A stretch of DNA of 10,481 bases from assembly GCA_937885735.1 (NCBI GenBank), contig CALABN010000026.1:1-10481 (forward strand), read 5' to 3'. Source of the stretch: an uncultured Bacteroidota bacterium. Lineage in GTDB: Bacteria > Bacteroidota > Bacteroidia > Bacteroidales > SZUA-534. Positions 1-6,674 of the stretch are shown here, piece after piece. The position numbers and the translations under genes are program-made. The notes beneath the pieces are model-generated. The model was not told the origin of the DNA. It searched no databases and saw nothing but the letters and a program-made list of their open reading frames with translations. Each line of letters opens with the position of its first letter. Within the stretch, counting starts at the first letter, position 1.

Positions 1-2
1 CT

Positions 3-290
3 TCGGCACAAAAGGAACTGAATATGTTCAGTTCGGGAAAGACAAACGTGGTGTTCGACTTGCCCGCCGACTATTTGACAGACTTTATGGAATCAAACAT
101 TGAGAGTTTTCAATGCAATCCGCCGTTGTTTATGCTGACCAACACTGTCAACTCTGACAACGACAAGCGTTTCAACCTGCAAACGGCCGACATTCAAGGC
201 CTGAACATAAACTCACAGAACTGTTTCGACTTTTCCGAAGTTTATTTCAAGGCTCCCGAACCGCACACAATAGTAGTCAATCAGGAATAA
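3..290 (+). CDS. C-terminal part of an unrecognised protein (5' end outside the window)
   Basis: The reading frame is open from the left edge of the window to a TAA at 288-290, giving about 95 residues. A methionine codon at 24 is preceded by an AAAAGGA stretch that could act as a ribosome binding site. However, the frame continues upstream without a stop, and genes in this clade rarely depend on Shine-Dalgarno pairing, so I read it as the tail of a longer gene. The visible part has no signal peptide, membrane segment or motif that I recognise. It contains alternating hydrophobic and polar stretches (for example NVVFDLPADYL) and many Asn, Asp and Phe residues, which would suit a beta-rich domain, but that is a guess. 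It converges with the RluA-like gene with only 8 bp between the two stop codons and no hairpin there. Function unknown. Confidence 0.6.
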   Translation, partial: SAQKELNMFSSGKTNVVFDLPADYLTDFMESNIESFQCNPPLFMLTNTVNSDNDKRFNLQTADIQGLNINSQNCFDFSEVYFKAPEPHTIVVNQE

Positions 291-298
291 ACTGATTG

Positions 299-1213
299 TC
301 ATTCAGCAAAATCCTCTGTTCCGTCAAACAGGTGAAGGAACTTTTTAGGCATATGGCTCTCAAAGTGCATAGCCTTGCCAGAAACTGGATGCCTTAACGA
401 CAACACCCACGCGTGAAGGCCCAAACGGTCGATTGGGTTTTCGTGCGCGCCGTACTTTAAATCGCCGATTATCGGGTTGCCCAAATCCTGCAACTGGACA
501 CGAATCTGGCACTTGCAGTTGGTTTCCAAATTGACCTTGAGCATCGAGAACCTGCCGTTGCTTTTCATTGTCTTGATATGTGTAACAGCCAGTTGCCCCT
601 GTTCTGGATTTTGTGTGGAATGCATCTTGAATGACTTCTTGTCCTCAACCAGATACGACTTCAGCACGCCGTCGCCATTCTCAATCTCGCCCTCGACAAC
701 AGCAATGTAAGTGTAGGTGGCGTCATTCCAATCGGACTGCATACGCTCCTTAATCATTCGGCTTTTGGCAAACACAAGCAAGCCCGAAGTCTCGCGGTCA
801 AGACTGCTGACCATAAAAACGGCGTTGGCGGGATTCTGCTTCTTCACGTGGCGTTGCAATATCGACGTAACGTTGTTCTGCCCCTTTGCCGACGAAGAAC
901 TCAACATTCCTGCGTGCTTGTCGACAACAATCATCTGCTCATCTTCGTAGATAATTGTCATTCCTATGAAATTCATTTCAGTAGGTGCCTTGAATTTTTG
1001 AATCTGCACCCTGTCGCCTGGTTGCAACTGATGATTGTAAAATCCTACAACCTGGTCGTTGACAAGTATTTGACGATGATTGAGCAGTGTCTTGATGTTG
1101 TTACGGTTCTTGCCTGGCAGACTTGTAAGCAGGAACTCCATCAACTGACCGCCGTTCTTTGCCACCATTGGCGGAATCTCCTTGATGCGTGGCTTGTGAT
1201 ATTGTTGTGCCAT
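299..1213 (-). CDS. RluA-family RNA pseudouridine synthase with atypical motifs
   Basis: The 304-residue product has the RluA/RluD layout: an S4-like RNA-binding domain (about residues 20-72), then a pseudouridine synthase domain (about 80-295). This family converts specific uridines in 23S rRNA or tRNA to pseudouridine in the cytoplasm. The active-site block reads SSLDRETSGLLVFAK (residues 136-150), with the catalytic aspartate at D139. Other family signatures are YTYIAVVEGEI, PIIGDLKYGA, and the C-terminal LHAWVLSLRHP. The usual HRLD is SSLD here, and the usual HQIRVH is CQIRVQ, so several normally conserved His/Arg positions are changed while the Asp and the IRV arginine remain. The start ATG lies 20 nt after the terminator hairpin that follows queA. 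The RNA target cannot be told from sequence. The fold is secure, the activity less so. Confidence 0.88.
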   Translation of the reverse strand: MAQQYHKPRIKEIPPMVAKNGGQLMEFLLTSLPGKNRNNIKTLLNHRQILVNDQVVGFYNHQLQPGDRVQIQKFKAPTEMNFIGMTIIYEDEQMIVVDKHAGMLSSSSAKGQNNVTSILQRHVKKQNPANAVFMVSSLDRETSGLLVFAKSRMIKERMQSDWNDATYTYIAVVEGEIENGDGVLKSYLVEDKKSFKMHSTQNPEQGQLAVTHIKTMKSNGRFSMLKVNLETNCKCQIRVQLQDLGNPIIGDLKYGAHENPIDRLGLHAWVLSLRHPVSGKAMHFESHMPKKFLHLFDGTEDFAE

Positions 1214-1232
1214 TGTTTTTTTTCATTGGAAC

Positions 1233-1262
1233 AAAAAAAAGGAAGTCTTCCAAAAGGCTTCC
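1233..1262 (-). terminator. Rho-independent terminator after queA
   Basis: On the minus strand a 9-bp stem (arms 1254-1262 and 1241-1249, one G-T wobble) closes a 4-nt loop and is followed directly by eight T residues (1233-1240). It begins 22 nt after the queA stop, the usual place for an intrinsic terminator. It lies 20 bp ahead of the rluA-like start codon, so it would also stop or attenuate read-through into that gene. The plus strand also shows a T-run after the stem (1263-1269), so the hairpin could work in both directions, although no plus-strand gene is near. Confidence 0.8.
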
Positions 1263-1284
1263 TCTTTTTGTACATATTTGTATT

Positions 1285-2334
1285 TTAAAGAATTAGCATT
1301 GCATCGCCATAGGCTCCAAAGCGGTAACCCTCCTTCAGCGCCTCGCTGTACGACTCCATAAGCAAATCGTAGCCCGCGTATGCGGCAACCATCATCATAA
1401 GTGTCGATTGTGGCAAGTGGAAGTTCGAAATCATTGAACTTGCGACACTGAAATCGTATGGCGGGAAGATGAACTTGTTGGTCCAACCATCGTAAGGTTT
1501 CAGGTATCCGTATGTCGACACTGAACTTTCAAGTGTACGCATTACGGTTGTGCCTACGGCACAAACCTGATGACGCTCGTCTTTTGCCTTGTTTACAATG
1601 TTGGCGGCCTCTTCAGGTATGATTATCTGTTCAGAATCCATCTTATGCTTTGTGAGGTCTTCAACGTCAACCGAGCGGAAATTGCCCAAACCTACGTGCA
1701 AAGTCACTTCTGCAAAATTGATGCCTTTGATTTCACAACGCTTAAGCAACTCACGACTGAAATGCAAACCTGCCGTAGGGGCAGCAACTGCGCCTTCGTG
1801 CTTTGCAAAAATTGTCTGGTAGCGTTCAGCGTCTTCTGGCTCGACTGGCCTCTTTATAGAGCGAGGAAGCGGTGTTTCGCCAAGCGAATACAATGTCTTC
1901 TTGAACTCGTCATATGGTCCGTCGAACAAGAAACGAAGCGTACGGCCACGCGAGGTTGTATTGTCAATTACTTCTGCAACCAATGAATCGTCCTCGCCAA
2001 AATACAGTTTATTGCCGATACGGATTTTACGGGCAGGGTCAACCAAAACGTCCCAAAGACGTTGGTCGTGGTTCAATTCACGAAGAAGGAAAACTTCAAT
2101 TTGTGCACCAGTCTTTTCCTTGTTGCCGTAAAGTCGGGCAGGGAACACCTTTGTATTATTGAACACGAACACATCCTTGTCATCGAAATAATTGATTACC
2201 TCCTTGAAAATACGGTGTTCGAATTGGCCTGTCTTGCGGTTAACCACCAAAAGACGCGACTCGTCTCTGTTTTCTGTAGGATAAAGTGCAATGCGGTCTT
2301 CTGGCAAGTCGTAATTAAATTGCGATAGTTTCAT
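1285..2334 (-). CDS. queA: S-adenosylmethionine:tRNA ribosyltransferase-isomerase QueA
   Basis: QueA moves the ribosyl part of S-adenosylmethionine onto 7-aminomethyl-7-deazaguanine at the wobble position of tRNAs with GUN anticodons, making epoxyqueuosine, the next-to-last step to queuosine. The 349-residue length is normal. Recognisable segments are the N-terminal [16 protein letters not shown], the [12 protein letters not shown] block (residues 57-68), the highly conserved AAPTAGLHF (184-192), [11 protein letters not shown], and the C-terminal [14 protein letters not shown]. No truncation or frameshift is seen. The gene lies 75 bp after truB on the same strand and is followed by an intrinsic terminator, so it looks like the last gene of its transcription unit. 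I could not find a good promoter match in the 75-bp gap, which supports co-transcription with truB. Confidence 0.97.
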   Translation of the reverse strand: MKLSQFNYDLPEDRIALYPTENRDESRLLVVNRKTGQFEHRIFKEVINYFDDKDVFVFNNTKVFPARLYGNKEKTGAQIEVFLLRELNHDQRLWDVLVDPARKIRIGNKLYFGEDDSLVAEVIDNTTSRGRTLRFLFDGPYDEFKKTLYSLGETPLPRSIKRPVEPEDAERYQTIFAKHEGAVAAPTAGLHFSRELLKRCEIKGINFAEVTLHVGLGNFRSVDVEDLTKHKMDSEQIIIPEEAANIVNKAKDERHQVCAVGTTVMRTLESSVSTYGYLKPYDGWTNKFIFPPYDFSVASSMISNFHLPQSTLMMMVAAYAGYDLLMESYSEALKEGYRFGAYGDAMLIL

Positions 2335-2409
2335 CGAGAAAATATGTTATTTGTTTTGTTATCAAATATTTGCCAATAGCATAATAGAACAAGCAAATGA
2401 AGAATGCCT

Positions 2410-3144
2410 TTATACGTTCAATTTTGCCAAAGGTTTCAGATTTTTTATAATTTTTTCAAATTCCAAAATGTCAATTGCATCATTCAGGCTGAAATCGCCA
2501 CTTGCGGTCCTGCGCAAATCGTGAAGATAGGCTCCCGAGCCAAGCCTTTCGCCAAAATCGCGGGCCAAGGCGCGAATGTAAGTGCCTTTGCTGCATTTAA
2601 TCTTTACGGCCACCAACGGGAAACTGTAGTCAATCAGTTCAAGGCTCTCAATGTTGATGCGCGAAGGCTTGAGTTCCACATCGTGCCCCTTGCGAGCCGC
2701 CACATAGGCACGTTGACCACCTATCTGCTTTGCGGAAAAAATGGGCGGAATCTGGTCCTGCTCGCCGACAAACGTGCTCAAGACCGATTCAACTTTTTCC
2801 TTTGTGATGCCTGTGGTTTCAAACGTCTGGTCCACTTCCGTCTCACGGTCAAACGAAGGCGTTGTGGCACCAACCATAAACGTTCCGACATACTCCTTGT
2901 TGCTTGCCTGAAACGACTCAATCTGCTTTGTGAACTTGCCTGTACATATAATCAAAAGCCCTGTTGCCAAAGGATCGAGCGTGCCAGCGTGGCCTACCTT
3001 AATCTTTTTCAGCCCGAACTGGTTCTTAAGCAGATAGCGAACCTTGTTGACAACATCGAACGATGTCCATTTCAATGGCTTGTCAATCAATATGACTTGA
3101 CCTTCCTCAAAGTCATATTGCTCTTTTCCTGGTACAAAAATCAT
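2410..3144 (-). CDS. truB: tRNA pseudouridine-55 synthase TruB
   Basis: TruB makes the near-universal pseudouridine 55 in the T-loop of tRNAs. The 244-residue protein shows the N-terminal LIDKPLKWTSFDVVNKVR block and the catalytic motif GHAGTLDPLATGLL, with the nucleophilic aspartate at D57. It also has KEYVGTFMVGATTPSFDRE, the RRAYVAAR-like segment GQRAYVAARKG, and CSKGTYIRALARDFG near residues 184-198. The length matches the compact form without a C-terminal PUA domain. The long frame on the opposite strand over the same bases is a coding shadow. It sits 47 bp after the DUF3098 gene and 75 bp before queA, so the three probably share a transcript. Confidence 0.97.
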   Translation of the reverse strand: MIFVPGKEQYDFEEGQVILIDKPLKWTSFDVVNKVRYLLKNQFGLKKIKVGHAGTLDPLATGLLIICTGKFTKQIESFQASNKEYVGTFMVGATTPSFDRETEVDQTFETTGITKEKVESVLSTFVGEQDQIPPIFSAKQIGGQRAYVAARKGHDVELKPSRINIESLELIDYSFPLVAVKIKCSKGTYIRALARDFGERLGSGAYLHDLRRTASGDFSLNDAIDILEFEKIIKNLKPLAKLNV

Positions 3145-3191
3145 TGACGGGGAAAACTTTTGAACGGTGAATTTATAGAACCCACCTTATG

Positions 3192-3437
3192 CTACTCTTT
3201 GTTTTTTGGCTTGCGCATAATGGCATAGATTTCGAAAAGGAAGCCTGCCATAACCACAATAGGTGCGATGAAAATGCGACGTGCATTGAACATTGATTCG
3301 TTGAAAACCTGTGGGTCGTCAGAACGTCCACCAGCCATAAGAATGAATCCAAATACTATTATGGCGATGCCTATCCATACAAACTTGTAGTTTTCCTTAT
3401 CAATGGCAAAACCTGGTTTTTGTGTCTCGTTTTCCAT
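3192..3437 (-). CDS. DUF3098 small membrane protein
   Basis: This 81-residue protein has two predicted membrane helices, about residues 18-36 (FVWIGIAIIVFGFILMAGG) and 55-73 (IFIAPIVVMAGFLFEIYAI), and a basic C-terminal tail (MRKPKNKE). The segment RRIFIAPIVVMAGFLFEIYAIM is what I recognise as the DUF3098 family, found in Bacteroidetes, usually directly after ftsX. No biochemical role is known to me. It follows ftsX by 13 bp, so translation is probably coupled or at least shared on one mRNA. The neighbourhood suggests, but does not show, a link to envelope or division functions. Confidence 0.85.
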   Translation of the reverse strand: MENETQKPGFAIDKENYKFVWIGIAIIVFGFILMAGGRSDDPQVFNESMFNARRIFIAPIVVMAGFLFEIYAIMRKPKNKE

Positions 3438-3450
3438 ATATAATTAATAT

Positions 3451-4329
3451 TTATGCATATAAATCATTGCCTTTCATCCGCAAATAGCGGTTAACGGCAA
3501 ACAGGTTCGAAATCCATACAATCAAAAAGCCAATTATCATTATGCTGGCATAAAGTATTGCAATGGTATCCAATTCGTACATTATCGACAATTCTGGAAT
3601 GTGCTTGTCAATTAGATAGATTACGCCACCCAACAATATAAACGCAATTACAATGCTGATTAGTGCGTGTCCCAAACTTTTTGTGATAAACGGCGCTCTG
3701 ACAAACGAGCGGGTTGCACCAACAAGTTCCATTGTCTTTATCAAGAAGCGCCGTGCATATACCGACAAACGTATTGTGTTGTTTATCAACGACAGAGAGA
3801 TGAGGAACAACATTCCGCAAAATACCAGCAATACAATGCTTATTTTCTTAATGTTTTGATTTACAGTTTCAATAAGCGATTTTTGGTAAGATACCTCCTT
3901 CACCTGCGAATATTTCACCAAGCGTTTTTCAATCTTTGCAATGCTGTCGGCATTGGCGTATTCGGCACACAGTTTGACCTCGATTGAAGGAAGCAACGGA
4001 TTGTATCCCAAAAAGTTGACAAAGTCTTCGCCAAGTTCTTCCTTCAGTTCCTGTGCGGCCTGGCTTTTTGAAATGAATTCAGTCGAACGTACAAACGAAG
4101 ACGCATCAAGGCTCTTCTGCAACTTTATCATATCCACTTCCTTGACATCGTCATTGAGGAAAACGGTGAATCCTATGTTCTCCTTGACGTGCCTTGATAT
4201 TTTATGGGCATTCAGAATCAATAGTCCAACCAATCCTATGACAAACAGCACAAGCGATATGCTGATGATTGTTGTCAAATACGAACTCCTCAATTGACGA
4301 GAGGTGATGCGTGTTTCTTTTTTGCTCAT
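3451..4329 (-). CDS. ftsX: Cell division protein FtsX (permease-like)
   Basis: FtsX pairs with the ATPase FtsE in the inner membrane and transmits ATP-driven signals to periplasmic peptidoglycan hydrolases during division. The 292-residue protein has the family topology: a cytoplasmic N-terminus, TM1 about 19-41, a periplasmic domain about 42-160, then TM2 163-185, TM3 222-240 and TM4 255-278. The diagnostic cytoplasmic segment between TM2 and TM3, MELVGATRSFVRAPF (200-214), matches the family's LVGAT-x-x-F-I-R-x-PF pattern. NPLLPSIEV in the periplasmic domain is also typical. No ftsE is next to it, which is common in Bacteroidetes. An exact -7 promoter box lies 20 nt before the start, so it may have its own promoter within the larger gene run. 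Confidence 0.95.
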   Translation of the reverse strand: MSKKETRITSRQLRSSYLTTIISISLVLFVIGLVGLLILNAHKISRHVKENIGFTVFLNDDVKEVDMIKLQKSLDASSFVRSTEFISKSQAAQELKEELGEDFVNFLGYNPLLPSIEVKLCAEYANADSIAKIEKRLVKYSQVKEVSYQKSLIETVNQNIKKISIVLLVFCGMLFLISLSLINNTIRLSVYARRFLIKTMELVGATRSFVRAPFITKSLGHALISIVIAFILLGGVIYLIDKHIPELSIMYELDTIAILYASIMIIGFLIVWISNLFAVNRYLRMKGNDLYA

Positions 4330-4349
4330 TTTCAGTTATTGTAGAGTGG

Positions 4350-4357
4350 CAAAGATA
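4350..4357 (-). promoter_or_regulatory. Possible ftsX promoter (-7 box)
   Basis: On the minus strand the sequence TATCTTTG matches the Bacteroidetes -7 consensus TAnnTTTG exactly and ends 20 nt before the ftsX ATG. I see no TTTG -33 box at the expected 19-nt spacing, so this may be a weak promoter or a chance match. It is kept because two other genes in the window have the same box at nearly the same distance from their starts. Confidence 0.4.
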
Positions 4358-4367
4358 GAAAAAACAA

Positions 4368-4565
4368 CTATTGCTGCGCTTTTTTTCTTTGTGCGCGACG
4401 GTAAAGGAAAAAGAATAGTGCCGCCAACGACAATGCAGCAAACAGCAGACCTTGCGAAAAGTTGTGGCCTATCATCTCTTTGGCGGCAATGAATATGCAG
4501 CATACAGACATTGCAAACCAAATGCATTCAACAACAATCTTAAAAACAAGAACTGTCTTATTCAT
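4368..4565 (-). CDS. Small two-helix membrane protein of unknown function
   Basis: The 65-residue product has two hydrophobic segments, about residues 7-27 (starting VFKIVVECIWFAM) and 38-55 (ending ALFFFLY), joined by a short polar loop (KEMIGHNFSQ). It ends in a strongly basic tail, RRAQRKKAQQ. The positive-inside rule puts both ends in the cytoplasm and the loop in the periplasm. Its ATG overlaps the lptC stop codon by 8 bp, an arrangement typical of translational coupling, and that supports it being a real gene despite its size. The next gene, ftsX, begins 38 bp later. I do not recognise a family. Its coupling to lptC suggests an envelope role but proves nothing. Confidence 0.72.
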   Translation of the reverse strand: MNKTVLVFKIVVECIWFAMSVCCIFIAAKEMIGHNFSQGLLFAALSLAALFFFLYRRAQRKKAQQ

Positions 4566-5118
4566 CTTCCAGATTAAAAACTCCTCTTCCGTTTTTCACT
4601 TCCCAATTGGTGAAATTCTGGTCAGACACCATTCCGTCACCATATATGACACCGTCAGCAGTGGATATCTTGACAAATTGGTCAGTCTCAAAGGTGGCCT
4701 TGTCCCGACTCCATACAAGATATTCAGTATTGAGCCTGTCACCCTTTTCGTTGCTGACATCGACATTGCTTTTGGCTTCCCAAATGCCTTTTTTGTCGTA
4801 ATAGATTGAATAATCGGCCGACATATGTGAAGTTACGTTGCCCAAGGTGTCGTACATAAACAACTCTATGCCTTGAGGAAACTCAAATGTGTTGTCGGCC
4901 ATACTCAACTGGCGAACCTCCTTGCCTCGCATCCTCACTGCTATATGGCCATTCAACGAACGTGTAAGTTCAACATCCTTGCCACTCAACTGCGCCGTAT
5001 CGGAAACAGTTGTAAGAGCATTGACCTGATTCAGGTCGTTCTTGCACGATGACACAATAAAAACTAAGGCTCCTATAAAAAGAGCCTTAGCCAATGTCGT
5101 ATATATACATTGCGTCAT
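4558..5118 (-). CDS. lptC: LPS export protein LptC (lipoprotein form)
   Basis: LptC links the LptB2FG ABC transporter to the periplasmic LptA bridge that carries lipopolysaccharide to the outer membrane. I chose the ATG at 5118 (186 residues) because it begins a lipoprotein signal peptide: MTQCIYTTLAKAL, a hydrophobic stretch, and lipobox VSSC with the acylated cysteine at residue 25. The frame can extend 17 residues further to 5169, but that start would lie inside the upstream TPR gene and put a charged extension before the signal. The mature part has the LptC beta-jellyroll pattern, with paired strands such as FEFPQGIELFMYDTLGNV, and ends with IYGDGMVSDQNFTNWEVKNG, a segment I associate with Bacteroidetes LptC. 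It starts 13 bp after the TPR gene and overlaps the next small gene by 8 bp. Confidence 0.88.
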   Translation of the reverse strand: MTQCIYTTLAKALFIGALVFIVSSCKNDLNQVNALTTVSDTAQLSGKDVELTRSLNGHIAVRMRGKEVRQLSMADNTFEFPQGIELFMYDTLGNVTSHMSADYSIYYDKKGIWEAKSNVDVSNEKGDRLNTEYLVWSRDKATFETDQFVKISTADGVIYGDGMVSDQNFTNWEVKNGRGVFNLEDE

Positions 5119-5131
5119 CTGACAAGGACGA

Positions 5132-6520
5132 TTAGTAACGTGCAGTTGTCTTTTCGTTAATCCAGCCACCTACAGTATATGGTTCACCTTCCTTGATACC
5201 GAACATAAATGCCTCTTCCTTGTTAGGGAAGTATTTCTTGTAAGTGTTGATTTTCTCGTTTGCCTCTGCTTCGCAAGAAGGGTCGACTTGTTTTGCCTTT
5301 GTGAACTTGTCAACAGCGGCCCAATATACAGCGCTGTGTTCAACTTGCTCTTGGCCAATGTTTTTAGCGTCAGCTGCATAAGCGTTGCCTATTGCTATGT
5401 ATGCCTTTCCATTGTTAGGATTGCTCTTAATTGCAAGATTTGCCAACTCACGCACTTTTTGGAAATTCTTTTGTGCGAAAGCAACCAAACTCCATTCATA
5501 GTAATATTGTGACTTTGCATCAGCATCTTCCTGCAAATCGCAAGCATTGCTATAGTAACTTGCAGCCTTTGCCAAATCTTGTTTTGCAAGGAACAAACGT
5601 GCCAAGTTGCGTGCAGCAGAAGCCGAAGGCTCAAGTGCGTACAATGCCTCTGAAGCCTTTGCAAACAATGGGCTTGAGTTGCATTCAGCCTTGTCAAGCA
5701 ATTTGGTTACCTTCTTTAGCCATTCAACATCGTCTTTGTTTGCATCATATTTTGCTCCAAAAATAGCAATCAACGCATCGCAGGTAGCGGCACCACTTTC
5801 AGAGAACAATGCCTCGACATTCTGTATGTCGACATTAAGGTTCTCAAGTTCCTTCTGTGCTGTTGGCGCCTTTTTTGCATCGCCACTTTCAACAATCGAC
5901 TTGTTGTTGGCGATTGCCAATTCCACGGTATTCATTGCCAATTCATAAGCGTTAATCACTTCGGCGCCGTCAATGGCTTCGTCCTTGTACAAGTCAACTG
6001 CAGCCTGCAACATAACTGTTGCCACACCTGCACCTTGCTCGCCCTTCTCCATCTCACAAGACTTCTTCAACATATCGTAAACATCTTGTGCAGCCTTTGC
6101 GCCACGGAATGAATACAAGTCAACACCTTTGTTTGCCAATACGGCACCTTCTTGCTTAAAGTAAACAATGCGTTGGTCGTAAATAAGCATCAAGGTATCT
6201 ATAAGAGACTCTTTTCTTGCAGCATCCTTCTCTGACTTAATAAGATACTTGTAAATGGTTGCGCCACGGATAAATGTGTTCTTGCTGGCAGCAGGACAAT
6301 CTTGGAACACCTTGCGCCAATCGTTGACCGCATCTTTGTAATTCTTTTGTTTGTAGAATTCACCGTATAGAGAAATATGCATTGCACAATTCTCGCGGGC
6401 AACGCTGTCTGGACCATATTTAGGGTCTGATAAATACTTTTTTTGTTGAGCATTTGAGGCGCCAGCTATCATGAGAAAAGACATAGCCAAAACGCCAAAT
6501 TTGCAAGCAAACGTTTTCAT
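5132..6520 (-). CDS. Secreted tetratricopeptide-repeat protein
   Basis: The 462-residue protein begins with a signal peptide (residues 1-24, MKTFACKFGVLAM then a hydrophobic core, cleavage after SNA) and so should act in the periplasm or at the outer membrane. The rest is mostly alpha-helical with Ala-rich helix pairs. TPR-like repeats are clearest at about residues 295-390, around AARNLARLFLAKQDLAKAASYY and NNGKAYIAIGNAYAADA. The C-terminus, YTVGGWINEKTTARY, resembles a conserved ending of Bacteroidetes TPR proteins encoded beside lptC. TPR arrays generally bind other proteins, so a scaffold or assembly role in the envelope is plausible, but the partner is unknown. It has an exact -7 promoter box 25 nt before its ATG, an A/T-rich leader, and leads the lptC transcript. 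Confidence 0.87.
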   Translation of the reverse strand: MKTFACKFGVLAMSFLMIAGASNAQQKKYLSDPKYGPDSVARENCAMHISLYGEFYKQKNYKDAVNDWRKVFQDCPAASKNTFIRGATIYKYLIKSEKDAARKESLIDTLMLIYDQRIVYFKQEGAVLANKGVDLYSFRGAKAAQDVYDMLKKSCEMEKGEQGAGVATVMLQAAVDLYKDEAIDGAEVINAYELAMNTVELAIANNKSIVESGDAKKAPTAQKELENLNVDIQNVEALFSESGAATCDALIAIFGAKYDANKDDVEWLKKVTKLLDKAECNSSPLFAKASEALYALEPSASAARNLARLFLAKQDLAKAASYYSNACDLQEDADAKSQYYYEWSLVAFAQKNFQKVRELANLAIKSNPNNGKAYIAIGNAYAADAKNIGQEQVEHSAVYWAAVDKFTKAKQVDPSCEAEANEKINTYKKYFPNKEEAFMFGIKEGEPYTVGGWINEKTTARY

Positions 6521-6545
6521 TTTTTAATTTTTAAAGATTAGCGCC

Positions 6546-6553
6546 CAAAAGTA
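6546..6553 (-). promoter_or_regulatory. Probable promoter (-7 box) of the TPR-lptC unit
   Basis: On the minus strand TACTTTTG matches TAnnTTTG exactly. It ends 25 nt before the TPR gene's ATG, giving a predicted leader of roughly 20 nt. The -33 region at 19-nt spacing reads GATG/ATGT rather than TTTG, so the upstream element is weak. It is the only exact -7 match that I found in this 154-bp gap. Confidence 0.55.
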
Positions 6554-6604
6554 ATAAATCTTTTATAGGAACATCGTTTTTATCAATGTTTATATTCCTT
6601 TTAA

Positions 6605-6647
6605 GGTTGATTTATGCTTGCAGATTGATGTCAAACAGAAATCAACC
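6605..6647. repeat. Long intergenic inverted repeat (hairpin)
   Basis: GGTTGATTT at 6605-6613 is exactly complementary to AAATCAACC at 6639-6647. The stem can continue inwards past single mismatches, with 6615-6616 pairing to 6636-6637 and 6618-6620 to 6632-6634, leaving an 11-nt loop. The loop region also holds a small palindrome, TTGATGTCAA (6625-6634). The element lies 27 bp after the coaX stop and about 50 bp ahead of the TPR promoter. It has no T-run on either side, so it is not a classical intrinsic terminator. Confidence 0.65.
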
Positions 6648-6674
6648 AAATGAGATTCAGTATTTTAAGTACAA

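Noticed and set aside
848..1288. A 146-codon plus-strand frame over the RluA-like gene.
   Set aside because: It is antisense to a well-supported gene, has no family features, and its end runs through the terminator hairpin.
2363..2372. The palindrome CAAATATTTG between truB and queA, with a near match to a -7 box.
   Set aside because: Ten bases of A/T-rich palindrome are expected by chance, and the box misses the first consensus base and lacks a well-spaced -33 element.
2404..3147. A 247-codon open frame on the plus strand.
   Set aside because: It lies antisense over truB almost exactly; truB has all catalytic motifs, while this frame gives a Cys- and Phe-rich protein with no recognisable domain. 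It is a coding shadow.
5119..5169. A 17-residue N-terminal extension of LptC starting inside the TPR gene.
   Set aside because: It would place charged residues before a normal lipoprotein signal; the ATG at 5118 gives a standard signal with a lipobox.
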